The position numbers and the translations under genes were made by a program. From QQUD01 sp039029915 (GTDB lineage: Bacteria; Chloroflexota; Anaerolineae; Promineifilales; Promineifilaceae): a stretch of DNA of 8,368 nt. Shown piece after piece: positions 1 to 6,905 of this stretch. The notes under the pieces were generated by a model. That model made no database searches and was not told where the DNA came from. It saw only the letters and a program-made list of their open reading frames with translations. The DNA lies in NCBI GenBank assembly GCA_039029915.1, contig JBCCFD010000366.1, positions 1 through 8,368 on the forward strand, given 5' to 3'. The stretch's first letter is position 1; every line of letters starts with the position of its first letter.

Positions 1-41
1 CCCGCCGTCGAAACCGTTGCAGGAGATTGATTTTTCAGTGC

Positions 42-70
42 AAAGGGGAAAAGCACAAACAATCCCCTTT
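42..70 (-). terminator. Weak hairpin downstream of the M20 hydrolase gene
   Basis: AAAGGGGA (42-49) and TCCCCTTT (63-70) are perfect inverted repeats with a 13-nt loop, about 34 nt beyond the minus-strand stop codon at 104. On the minus strand the 3' arm ends in CCTTT but is not followed by a real T-run, so this is at best a weak or factor-assisted terminator. It could equally be a chance structure. Confidence 0.3.
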
Positions 71-103
71 CCCCATCATTTTTGCGTCTTTGGGTTCAGG
101 CAT

Positions 104-1273
104 TTAAGACCCAATCAAATCCACAATTGATTTTGCGTAAACCCGAGCCGTTCTTTCAATCGAATCGATATTGACATACTCATTTGCTTCGCACGTATTG
201 CCGCCGCTGGGGCCGATGACCAAAATTGGTACGCCGCCCGGTCCAGCAAAATGATTAGTGTCAGCCACGCTGCGACAGATGGCATGGGTCATGCTGCGAT
301 TTTGCTCTGCTTCCATATGCTTTTGAACCGTCTCCACAAAGTGTGATTCAGGCGGCACAATGTAGGAGGTTGGCGCAGGGGTTGGGCGATCGTCCCAGCT
401 GAGCTCATATCGTGACTCAATGCCCACAGCCTGGATAAGGGCGTGCAGTTCGGCTGCCGCATCATCTACGGTTTGGTCAGGCAAAATGTGCCGATCAATA
501 AACAGTTCAGCATATTCTGGCACCAAGATGATAGTTCCTCCACCCTGTAGCCCAATGACGCAGATACTTCCGGGCATGTTAAATCGCTCGTCAAACCCCA
601 AGTCTATTGCATTCTGATCAGCCAAGCGTAGTGCAACCCGCGAGGCATCCGTCACGGCGTTGATGCCCGCCCCATAGGCGGCATGGATGGTACGGCCGTA
701 AAATGCCACTTTAAATACGTGACGGCCCCGCGCCCCAATCTGCATCACTCCTTCAGGACACGGCTCTGCAATCATGCCGTATTGGCAGTTCTCCAACAAA
801 CCAGTCTGAATAACCGCATGAGCGCCCCGCGACCAGTTTTCTTCATCGGTGGTGCAGGCGAGTATGAGACGGCCGTTTAACCCGACGCCACTTTTTAACA
901 CTGCTTCGACCGCCCCTAAAATAGCTGCCCCACCACCTTTCATATCATGCGACCCCAAACCGTATAGTCGGTTTCCTCTGACAATCGGCTCATAAGGGTC
1001 CGTTTCCCAGCCGTCACAAACGGGAAACGTGTCCAGATGGAAGTTCACAAGCATGGCAGGCGCATCTGCTGAACCATCCGTCCACGCCACTAAGCTGTCT
1101 CCAGACTCATCAACGGGTAACCGCTGGATGTTAGCAAAGCCAATCGCCTGCATTTGAGATTCCACCCAATCCCCCATCGCTTTTTCGTTTGTGGTGACGG
1201 ATGGAATCGCAACCATCTGTTTGGTTAAATCAATCAAGCGGTCGCGCTGTATCCAATTTATAACGCTGTCCAT
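104..1273 (-). CDS. M20-family metallohydrolase (ArgE/DapE-like deacylase or peptidase)
   Basis: A 389-residue cytoplasmic dinuclear zinc amidohydrolase, normal length for ArgE/DapE/M20 enzymes, which cut an acyl group or peptide bond from an amino-acid substrate. Visible motifs are the H79-x-D81 ligand motif (HLDT), bridging D110 in a SHDMKGG motif, the E144-E145 pair (catalytic base plus ligand) in TTDEEN, E170 in IAEP, and the dimerisation-domain His197. The final metal ligand of the family, normally His in an A-H-x-P-N-E-Y-V motif, is Cys361 here (NTCEANEYV). The start is fixed by AGGAG (complement of 1280-1284) with a 6-nt spacer. There is no signal peptide. The closest annotation would be acetylornithine deacetylase/succinyl-diaminopimelate desuccinylase family, but the substrate cannot be read from sequence and no arginine or lysine pathway gene lies nearby. 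It is the last gene of the minus-strand group, separated from the methyltransferase by 158 nt, so it may have its own promoter. Confidence 0.9.
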   Translation of the reverse strand: MDSVINWIQRDRLIDLTKQMVAIPSVTTNEKAMGDWVESQMQAIGFANIQRLPVDESGDSLVAWTDGSADAPAMLVNFHLDTFPVCDGWETDPYEPIVRGNRLYGLGSHDMKGGGAAILGAVEAVLKSGVGLNGRLILACTTDEENWSRGAHAVIQTGLLENCQYGMIAEPCPEGVMQIGARGRHVFKVAFYGRTIHAAYGAGINAVTDASRVALRLADQNAIDLGFDERFNMPGSICVIGLQGGGTIILVPEYAELFIDRHILPDQTVDDAAAELHALIQAVGIESRYELSWDDRPTPAPTSYIVPPESHFVETVQKHMEAEQNRSMTHAICRSVADTNHFAGPGGVPILVIGPSGGNTCEANEYVNIDSIERTARVYAKSIVDLIGS

Positions 1274-1324
1274 AAGATTCTCCTCTTTTTGTGGTTATTC
1301 AATTTAGGGATGGTTTCAGCATGA

Positions 1325-1374
1325 GATAACATTACCTTTTAATTGATGGTCGCTGCACCTAGTTCCATGTTATC
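1325..1374. repeat. Short inverted repeat in the M20 upstream gap
   Basis: GATAACAT (1325-1332) and ATGTTATC (1367-1374) form an 8-bp perfect inverted repeat with a 34-nt spacer, upstream of the M20 gene. It could be a pair of operator half sites or a weak stem. There is no T-run and no convincing promoter beside it, so no function is assigned. Confidence 0.3.
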
Positions 1375-1392
1375 CCACGGCTACTATAACTC

Positions 1393-1423
1393 TTTTCTCT
1401 CTTCTCTTTTCTCTCTTCTCTTT
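1393..1423. repeat. 14-bp polypyrimidine tandem repeat
   Basis: TTTTCTCTCTTCTC occurs twice in perfect tandem (1393-1406, 1407-1420), followed by the first three bases of a third unit. The tract lies just after the methyltransferase stop codon and upstream of the M20 gene; on the transcribed minus strand it reads as a purine run of GAGAAGAGAGAAAA units. Such mirror-like homopurine tracts can vary in copy number by slippage. Any regulatory role is speculative. Confidence 0.8.
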
Positions 1424-1431
1424 GCTAAAAC

Positions 1432-2211
1432 TCACGGCCGTATTCCGCGAATATGACCCGGCCTCAACAAGCCTTGATCAACCACCTGCTTTTTGAGGGA
1501 TGAGCTTTTTAACCGCTGTTTGGCAAAGGGTTCACCTTCTTGAGTAACCAGCCGATCATAATTTTCACCATCCAGGGTGGCAAGCTCTTCTAAAATATTT
1601 TGCGCGTACCATTGATTTCGGTCGATCGCTTCGACATTGATAAAGCCAATTTCGTGAAGAAGAGAAACGGCCGTATCGATCGTTCCCATTTTAAAAGTTA
1701 GCCCCACCACCCGTAACCATTCCTCAAATTCTGGTGTTGATGGCGCTTCAGAACCAAACCAATCGCTAAACGCTAAACGGCCGTTTGGTTTAAGAACGCG
1801 ATAGATATCAGCATAAATAGCCTGTTTATTAGGGATATGAATCATTGAATCTTTGCTAAACACCAAATCAAATGATTGATTTTCAAAAGGCAAGGGGCCA
1901 GGTTCAACTAACCTAAATTCAATCTGCTCAGCTGTCAGTCCAGCTTTTCTAACCATCTCATTCGAACGGGCAATCAGAGGTGCTTCAACGTCTATGCCGA
2001 TGACTTTTTTAGCACCATGCTTCTTTACCAACAAGAGATCAATGCCGCCAATACCGCTCCCAATATCCAGAACCGTCTTCCCTGCTAAATCAATGCCTTC
2101 AAGAATTGCGGCGACTTCCTCAGGCCCACCGGGAGATAGAAACCCATTCCCCCACATCCACTCTAAGCCAGCTACAAACTGATCGTCATACTCATGATGT
2201 GCATCACCCAT
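1432..2211 (-). CDS. Class I SAM-dependent methyltransferase, phosphobase (phosphoethanolamine) methyltransferase-like
   Basis: A 259-residue soluble methyltransferase with one Rossmann domain. Motif I is VLDIGSGIGG (47-56), followed by the acidic ribose-binding strand IGIDVE (71-76), the FDLVFSKDSMIH strand (114-125) and the KPNGRLAFSD strand (141-150). The N-terminal segment from Tyr8 to FLSPGG (24-29), with D121 and H125 spaced four apart, matches the layout of the Plasmodium phosphoethanolamine methyltransferase as I recall it, where a Tyr-His dyad is catalytic. The positions I would expect to hold that enzyme's phosphate-binding Arg and Tyr (around 166-172 here) are not conserved, so the acceptor may be a different amine or small molecule. 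The start has AGGAG (complement of 2220-2224) with an 8-nt spacer. It lies 61 nt after the kinase gene and could be in the same transcript. An ACGGCCGT octamer overlaps its stop codon. Methyltransferase: confident; substrate: unknown. Confidence 0.88.
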   Translation of the reverse strand: MGDAHHEYDDQFVAGLEWMWGNGFLSPGGPEEVAAILEGIDLAGKTVLDIGSGIGGIDLLLVKKHGAKKVIGIDVEAPLIARSNEMVRKAGLTAEQIEFRLVEPGPLPFENQSFDLVFSKDSMIHIPNKQAIYADIYRVLKPNGRLAFSDWFGSEAPSTPEFEEWLRVVGLTFKMGTIDTAVSLLHEIGFINVEAIDRNQWYAQNILEELATLDGENYDRLVTQEGEPFAKQRLKSSSLKKQVVDQGLLRPGHIRGIRP

Positions 2212-2272
2212 GCCCTACACTCCTCTTCCGTGCTTGGAATCAAATTTTATTCTATTGTTTCTTTTTCTGGAA

Positions 2273-3274
2273 TTATCGATTTAAGGCTGGGGGCTGGTGT
2301 CCATTGGCACTAATAAGGGTCTCAACGGCCGTTTTTTCCACCACCGGCAAATCACCCAAAATGCTGTATTTCATCGCTGCCATGCCCGTACCCCACAGCA
2401 GCCCCTGCTTGACGCGGTCCTCTTGAGTTTCGCTCGTTTGTAGGTAGCCATAAAGGAAACCCGCATTAAACGCATCCCCAGCCCCTAAGCGCCCCACCTC
2501 GTCAATGGGAAACGCTTTTTGTTTAAGGGGGGGCATATTGGGCACCATGCCAATCGCCCCCGCGCTGCCAAGCGTCAGGACAATAATCTGGGTAGGAAAC
2601 AGTTCCGTGAGCCGCTTAATAATCGAGTCTGGTCCATCGAGGTCATATAGCTCAAAAAAGGATATTGCGTCTCGAATAGGCATGAAGATGACGGTCGATT
2701 TAGATAAAAATGGCTCACACACCTCACGTGCTTCTTCCACTTCCCACAGCTTGCTACGATAGTTGAGATCAAAGCTGGTGGTCCAATTAGCAGATTGGGC
2801 TAAGTAAAGCAGATGGGCTGCGGTTTGACGACAGGATTCGCTGAGGGCTAATGAGATACCGGAAAAGTGTAAATGCTTGGGTTCGGCTGATTGAAACAGT
2901 TCGCCTGAAATGTCAGCGGGAGAAAGCTGTGAAAAAACGGATTGCTCTCGATCGTAAAAGACCCGACTCCCGCGTGGGCGCTGCCCTTCTTCGTAAAAGT
3001 AAAGACCTAAACGGCCGTTTTCCTTCCAGATGACGGGTGATGTGTCCACGCCATATCGCCGCAAGACGCCGTCTACCATGCGCCCTAGTGGGTTTTGAGG
3101 CAGGCCAGATAGCCAAGCCGTTTTAGTACCAAGCCGTGCTAAACCAACGGCCGTATTCGACTCACTGCCGCCGATCTCCACATCAAACGTCGTGGTTTGT
3201 TCAATTTGCTGTAAATTGGGGGGAGTCAAACGAACCATCGTTTCCCCAAACGTTAAAACGTCAAAAGAAGACAT
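2273..3274 (-). CDS. kdgK: PfkB-family carbohydrate kinase, probable 2-dehydro-3-deoxygluconokinase
   Basis: A 333-residue ribokinase-fold sugar kinase, typical length for KDG kinases, which phosphorylate 2-keto-3-deoxygluconate with ATP in Entner-Doudoroff or pectin/uronate breakdown. Visible are the N-terminal FGETMVRL strand, the first PfkB signature GGSESNTAVGLARLG (35-49), a substrate-lid segment ending in SRVFYDRE (103-110), FDLNYRSKLW (168-177) as in KDG kinases, ATP-binding LTLGSAGA (233-240), and the second signature GRLGAGDAFNAGF (261-273) with the catalytic base D267. The usual DxxGAGD is intact except that Glu-Val-Gly replaces the common Val-Asp before the Arg. The start has GAGGA on the minus strand (complement of 3285-3289) about 10 nt upstream. 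It begins 16 nt after the STAND ATPase stop, implying one transcript. Another PfkB substrate such as fructose is possible. No KDG aldolase or dehydratase gene is present in the window. Confidence 0.85.
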   Translation of the reverse strand: MSSFDVLTFGETMVRLTPPNLQQIEQTTTFDVEIGGSESNTAVGLARLGTKTAWLSGLPQNPLGRMVDGVLRRYGVDTSPVIWKENGRLGLYFYEEGQRPRGSRVFYDREQSVFSQLSPADISGELFQSAEPKHLHFSGISLALSESCRQTAAHLLYLAQSANWTTSFDLNYRSKLWEVEEAREVCEPFLSKSTVIFMPIRDAISFFELYDLDGPDSIIKRLTELFPTQIIVLTLGSAGAIGMVPNMPPLKQKAFPIDEVGRLGAGDAFNAGFLYGYLQTSETQEDRVKQGLLWGTGMAAMKYSILGDLPVVEKTAVETLISANGHQPPALNR

Positions 3275-3290
3275 ACCCTCAAAGTCCTCG

Positions 3291-6200
3291 CTACTGTGTC
3301 GCCTCTGTTATACCATAAACATGGATTTTTCCATCAACAGTGCTAAATAACAAATAATGGCCATCCTGAGAAAAGATCATCGAGGTCACGGCTTCATCAT
3401 CAAAATCCCAGAGAACGTCGTCTAACGCTGCAGATTCCAAACGAACTCCTGAATCACCTCGCATCGCCAGCACAGAGCCGTCGGGTGAGTAAATGAGCTC
3501 AGAAACGCCCTCAAAATTAGCGACTGCCAACGCAGTTGGCCTTTCGCCAAGCTCATATTGATAATGATGGATTTCGCCATTTTCAAAACCTAGTGTGATA
3601 TCCCCGAGCCCCGGAGCTAAAGCGAAATCAACCAGCCCACCGGCATTCTTATTAAACGGTCTGGCAAAGCTGCCTTGAATTGTTAAACCTATCAGCAGCG
3701 AGCTTTCAGACTCGATTCGACCAAAATGATCGCCATCTGGTGAAAATTGGGAACGGGTATTGCAGCCACTAATGGGGTCACTAAAGTCTGGTTGAGAAAT
3801 GTCCACTAAGCTATCCTCATCAATTTGATAAAATTGCCAATTAGAGCTTCCCAGCAAAACCTGATCGCCATTTGGCGAAATAGATGCACTGCATAAATTT
3901 TGAAAACCAAACGCATCAATTTCAAAAGAATCAACGCTTAAATTAGAGGTATCAACCGTCCAGGCAATGATGCCTGCTTCTCCAACAACCGAATAGATGG
4001 CGCTGTTATCCTGTTTGATACCAATTGAATAGACTGGACCGTTGGCTATCGGCAATGGGGAAGAGAGTTGGATTCCAGTTTCTAAATCCCACAGGATGAG
4101 CGTGGCGGGATCAAATTCACCGTTATTCGTTTGCCCACCGACAACAACGTATCGGGTTGATTGATTAAAATGTGAGATCGCTATCTGCTGCGGGATAAAA
4201 TTAGCCACCTCATCAATTGATAAGGTGGTGACTTCCTCTAAATCAAAGGCCTTAACATGGTCTGCAGAAATAAACGGTCGTTTGACATCCTCATCAACGC
4301 TATTGATACGGCCGTCTCCATCGTCATCCAGCGCCAGATTTTGCGCCGTTGCCGTAGCATTGGCAAACACAGATTGAACCTCTTCATTATTTTCACTTAA
4401 TTCAGCAATTTCTTCCAAAAGCCCTTGATTTTGAATATTGATCGCCTCAGAAGTAGCCACAGCAGATACGGCCGTTGCCGCACTGTTTCGAGCATCTTCA
4501 GCATCCCTCAACGACTGTTCATTGGCCGCTTGTGCCGTGCTCTGAGCTAAGCTTGCCTCAGCTTCACGAGTTTGGGCAATTGAAGCGTCTTGAGCAGATT
4601 GGAGGTTGGCGGCTTGCGCCGTTGCCTCACTGTTACGGGCGTCCAGCTCATTTTGAGCAGAAATCGTGACTTGATCTTCTAGGCTAACCGCCAGATCGCG
4701 ATTCTCAGTCGCCTGATTATTAAAAACAATCAAGGCAATAATTAAGCTAGCTACAATAAATAAAAGCGCCCCTAAACCGACCTGACGGGTTAATTTTTCG
4801 CGTCGAGATTGAGCCGCATCAACAGCTTGGCTTTCACTTAAAAACTCTCGCTCTAAATCATTGAGTTCATCGTCATGCGTATCGGCCCATTGCAAAGCTT
4901 GATCCAGTCTGGCCCCGCGATAAAGTTCACCTTGGTCACGATCGAGCTCTTCCCAGGATTGAACGGCTTCAGTTAAATGCCGATGGAGCCGCAAACCTGT
5001 GCGATCGCGGTTGAGCCAGTTGCGCAGAGTGGGCCATTCACGAATCAACGCTTCATGCGCTACCTCAGCCGTTTCTTCGTCTGTCGTAATCAAGCGGGCA
5101 TCTGACAGTAGTTGGAGCACCTTATGCGTTTCAGCCGACGCAGAATCAGCCGGCAGCAGTTCGCTGATCAGCGCCCGCCGACGTGTATCTTGGGTACCTT
5201 CGCCTAGCTCCGTCAATCGAAGAAAAATACTTCGGGCAATCACCCGCTCAGGCTGAGAAAGCTGTTCTTGAAAAACGGTTTCAGCCGTTTTAGCAATCGC
5301 CCCATGGACGCCTCCCGCCTCGGTATAGCCGCTTAGCGTCAGCTTATTGCCATCTCGTCGACGCCACGTTTCTAAAAGGGCATGGGAAAGTAGTGGCAAA
5401 GCCCCTGGTTCAGGAGCCTCACCGCTCATTGCGCCTAAATCACGCAGCAGGAGATCAACCAGCCCTTCTTCAAATTGAAGCTGATGTCGATGCGCCGGTT
5501 CTTCGATTGCCCGACGCAATTCCTCAGCCGTCATCGCCCCGATAAATCGCTGATGATTTTCAAGAAGCGCTCTTAGTTCAGGGTATTGAGCACAGTGATG
5601 GTAAAAGTCGGCCCGTAATGAGATGACGATGGTGTTTGGACCGCTGTGTTTTGCAGAAACGGCCGTTATCAGGTTATCTAAAAACGCCTTTCGCTGCGCT
5701 TCACTCCGGCAAACGGTAAACAGCTCTTCAAACTGATCGATAACCAGCAACAGCTTTTGCTCCCCTTTAACAAGACGCTTGGCCGCTAAATGAAGCGTGC
5801 GGCGCTCGTTGGCTAGAGAGTCTACAAATTTTGCAGTCACCCCAATCGATTTGCTCTTACGGGTAAGTTCAGTCGCTATTGCTTCCAAAGGATGATCGGT
5901 TGGCGTTATCAGATGAATCCGCAGATTTGGATCTGCTTGCTGCAGTTTTGGCACCAACCCTGCCCTAACCAAAGAAGATTTACCACTCCCTGAAGCCCCA
6001 ACGACGGCCAAAAATCGGCTATTTTTTAACTCGTCAGCTAAGGTGTCGGTTAACTTTTCTCGACCAAAGAAAAGATCGGCATCTTTTGTATCAAAATATT
6101 TTAGCCCCATGAAGGGAGATGTATCTAGAGAGGAAACGGCCGTTTGAACCAAGCCCTGCCAATCAAGCTGAGGGCGGCGCTGCTGACAAATCGTGAGAAG

Positions 6201-6389
6201 CTCATCAAAACGACCTTCCTTTCGGCATTGCTCAATCAGCCCAATGCTTTTACTCTCTTTGTTTCCAGATGGCAGCATTTCATAATCGATACCAAGATCA
6301 AAGGAGATACTCTTTAAATCGTTTTCATCAAATACAGAGAGGAAAGCCTGGCGGAGCTTTTTAAAATTTATCGGTTGCCTTGGTGCCAT
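3291..6389 (-). CDS. Membrane-anchored EAD-nSTAND1 ATPase with C-terminal WD40 beta-propeller
   Basis: A 1032-residue signal-transducing ATPase of the STAND class. Residues about 5-77 form a small helical effector-associated domain (SFDLGIDYEMLPSG), a homotypic adaptor that recruits an effector. There follows the nSTAND1 lead-in LFFGRE (106-111), Walker A GASGSGKSS (131-139, Lys137), Walker B LLLVIDQFEEL (213-223, Asp218), SLRADFY (257-263), PGALPLLSHALLETW (328-342) and the HEALIREWP helical motif (445-453). One transmembrane helix (about 538-556) follows basic residues, so the ATPase should be cytoplasmic. Residues about 557-685 are an Ala/Gln/Glu-rich heptad-like stalk. An EF-hand-like loop follows (688-699). 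Seven WD40-like blades (about 733-1030) suggest a complete sensor propeller outside the membrane. The ATPase cycle is presumably gated by a propeller or stalk signal. The effector partner is not in the window. The kinase gene starts 16 nt downstream. The ATG at 6389 is chosen over a TTG three codons upstream because of the ribosome site. Confidence 0.92.
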   Translation of the reverse strand: MAPRQPINFKKLRQAFLSVFDENDLKSISFDLGIDYEMLPSGNKESKSIGLIEQCRKEGRFDELLTICQQRRPQLDWQGLVQTAVSSLDTSPFMGLKYFDTKDADLFFGREKLTDTLADELKNSRFLAVVGASGSGKSSLVRAGLVPKLQQADPNLRIHLITPTDHPLEAIATELTRKSKSIGVTAKFVDSLANERRTLHLAAKRLVKGEQKLLLVIDQFEELFTVCRSEAQRKAFLDNLITAVSAKHSGPNTIVISLRADFYHHCAQYPELRALLENHQRFIGAMTAEELRRAIEEPAHRHQLQFEEGLVDLLLRDLGAMSGEAPEPGALPLLSHALLETWRRRDGNKLTLSGYTEAGGVHGAIAKTAETVFQEQLSQPERVIARSIFLRLTELGEGTQDTRRRALISELLPADSASAETHKVLQLLSDARLITTDEETAEVAHEALIREWPTLRNWLNRDRTGLRLHRHLTEAVQSWEELDRDQGELYRGARLDQALQWADTHDDELNDLEREFLSESQAVDAAQSRREKLTRQVGLGALLFIVASLIIALIVFNNQATENRDLAVSLEDQVTISAQNELDARNSEATAQAANLQSAQDASIAQTREAEASLAQSTAQAANEQSLRDAEDARNSAATAVSAVATSEAINIQNQGLLEEIAELSENNEEVQSVFANATATAQNLALDDDGDGRINSVDEDVKRPFISADHVKAFDLEEVTTLSIDEVANFIPQQIAISHFNQSTRYVVVGGQTNNGEFDPATLILWDLETGIQLSSPLPIANGPVYSIGIKQDNSAIYSVVGEAGIIAWTVDTSNLSVDSFEIDAFGFQNLCSASISPNGDQVLLGSSNWQFYQIDEDSLVDISQPDFSDPISGCNTRSQFSPDGDHFGRIESESSLLIGLTIQGSFARPFNKNAGGLVDFALAPGLGDITLGFENGEIHHYQYELGERPTALAVANFEGVSELIYSPDGSVLAMRGDSGVRLESAALDDVLWDFDDEAVTSMIFSQDGHYLLFSTVDGKIHVYGITEATQ

Positions 6390-6398
6390 AAAATACAA

Positions 6399-6402
6399 TC
6401 CT
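6399..6402 (-). promoter_or_regulatory. Ribosome binding site that decides the STAND ATPase start
   Basis: The minus strand reads AGGA immediately before TTG TAT TTT ATG. The spacer is 9 nt to the ATG (6389) but 0 nt to the TTG (6398). The ATG is therefore the start, giving 1032 residues beginning MAPRQ. Confidence 0.7.
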
Positions 6403-6623
6403 GTTTGGATACATCACGATTTCATGTAGTTTACGGCTCACCCAGTTTCGAAATCAGCAAAGACCACTGCATATCACAACATTTCAGATGAGAGTATACA
6501 AAAGTTCGCTATAGGAAATAGTAAACAATAAGTGAATTGTTTTGGTAACCCCACTGCCCAGCAGAGGTGAAACGAAGTGCCTGTTTTGAATAAAACGCCA
6601 GCTTTAAACTTTGTTTCCTCAAG
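6403..6623. other. Divergent intergenic stretch with no clear feature
   Basis: This AT-rich stretch upstream of the STAND ATPase must contain its promoter. The best minus-strand -10 candidate is TATACT (complement of 6493-6498), but no good -35 sits 16-18 bp from it, so no promoter is called. Open frames here and up to 6950 overlap in several frames, lack ribosome sites and show no protein motif. Confidence 0.5.
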
Positions 6624-6672
6624 GTTCCGAAGCTTTTATCTAACAAGGTTTTCAAACATAAAACTTCGGAAC
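6624..6672. repeat. Long inverted repeat flanking the mobile element
   Basis: GTTCCGAAGCTTTTAT (6624-6639) and ATAAAACTTCGGAAC (6658-6672) pair over 15 bp with a single bulged base and an 18-nt loop. The right arm overlaps the left target duplication of the adjacent element, so it was probably part of the ancestral site. It could be a terminator-like hairpin or a palindromic (REP-like) repeat. No T-run follows on the plus strand. Confidence 0.75.
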
Positions 6673-6673
6673 A
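6665..6673. repeat. Left 9-bp direct repeat (putative target-site duplication)
   Basis: TTCGGAACA abuts the left terminal repeat of the 232-bp element and is repeated exactly at 6906-6914. Confidence 0.65.
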
Positions 6674-6713
6674 GGGTGCGATTAGTTTCTGTGTTACGTC
6701 GAAATAAACGTAA

Positions 6714-6775
6714 GGGCGGGACAATTGGCAAGTGATGCGAGGCGGTCAAGCATTCTTGGCCCAATCGTCTCGCCC
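6714..6775. repeat. Long internal hairpin 1 of the element
   Basis: As RNA from the plus strand, GGGCGGGACAAUUGG (6714-6728) pairs with 6761-6775 at 14 of 15 positions (one G-U, one A-C mismatch). The stem continues as CAAG with CUUG (6755-6758, two-base bulge) and GAUGC with GCAUU (6750-6754), closing an 11-nt loop. It has no T-run, so a simple terminator is unlikely. Confidence 0.7.
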
Positions 6776-6793
6776 CTCGAGTGACCTGCGCAT

Positions 6794-6857
6794 GGGTGAA
6801 ATGGCACGGTTTCGCATCTGTTTGTCTTATCAAAATAGTGGCCGTGCCATCCCACCC
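6794..6857. repeat. Internal hairpin 2 of the element
   Basis: ATGGCACGG (6801-6809) pairs perfectly with CCGTGCCAT (6842-6850). After a symmetric 2x2 internal loop, GGGTG (6794-6798) pairs with CACCC (6853-6857). The loop is 32 nt. Confidence 0.7.
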
Positions 6858-6905
6858 TTACGTATGAACATCTTTTCTCTCGTTGCACAACTTTTTATCG
6901 CACCC

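Larger units (their letters stand above)
6708..6863. repeat. Subterminal inverted repeat of the element
   Basis: ACGTAAGGGCGGGA (6708-6721) and TCCCACCCTTACGT (6850-6863) are complementary at 13 of 14 positions. They lie 25 and 33 nt inside the two terminal repeats. Subterminal repeats are often transposase binding sites; here they compete for pairing with both internal hairpins. Confidence 0.7.
6674..6905. mobile_element. Candidate 232-bp MITE (non-autonomous transposable element)
   Basis: The element is bounded by perfect 9-bp terminal inverted repeats, GGGTGCGAT (6674-6682) and ATCGCACCC (6897-6905), which abut exact 9-bp direct repeats TTCGGAACA on the outside. Perfect inverted ends placed immediately inside perfect direct repeats are the signature of a transposition event. 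No transposase is encoded. Inside are a subterminal inverted repeat (6708-6721 with 6850-6863, 13 of 14 bp) and two strong hairpins (6714-6775, 6794-6857), so most of the element can fold on itself. A 9-bp duplication is compatible with several IS families; the parent cannot be named from this window. It ends 8 nt after its right duplication from the valS -35 box and contains no ACGGCCGT, unlike the genes around it. An alternative boundary using GTTCCGAAG (6624) with CTTCGGAAC (6905-6913) is possible but lacks flanking duplications. Confidence 0.65.

Noticed and set aside
6396..6398. TTG as start of the STAND ATPase
   Set aside because: The AGGA ribosome site abuts it with no spacer, while the ATG nine bases downstream is properly spaced.
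6493..6498. TATACT as -10 box for the STAND gene (minus strand)
   Set aside because: No acceptable -35 element at 16-18 bp and no extended -10; too weak to call.
6714..6775. Strong hairpin as an intrinsic terminator
   Set aside because: No T-run follows on either strand, and no gene ends next to it.
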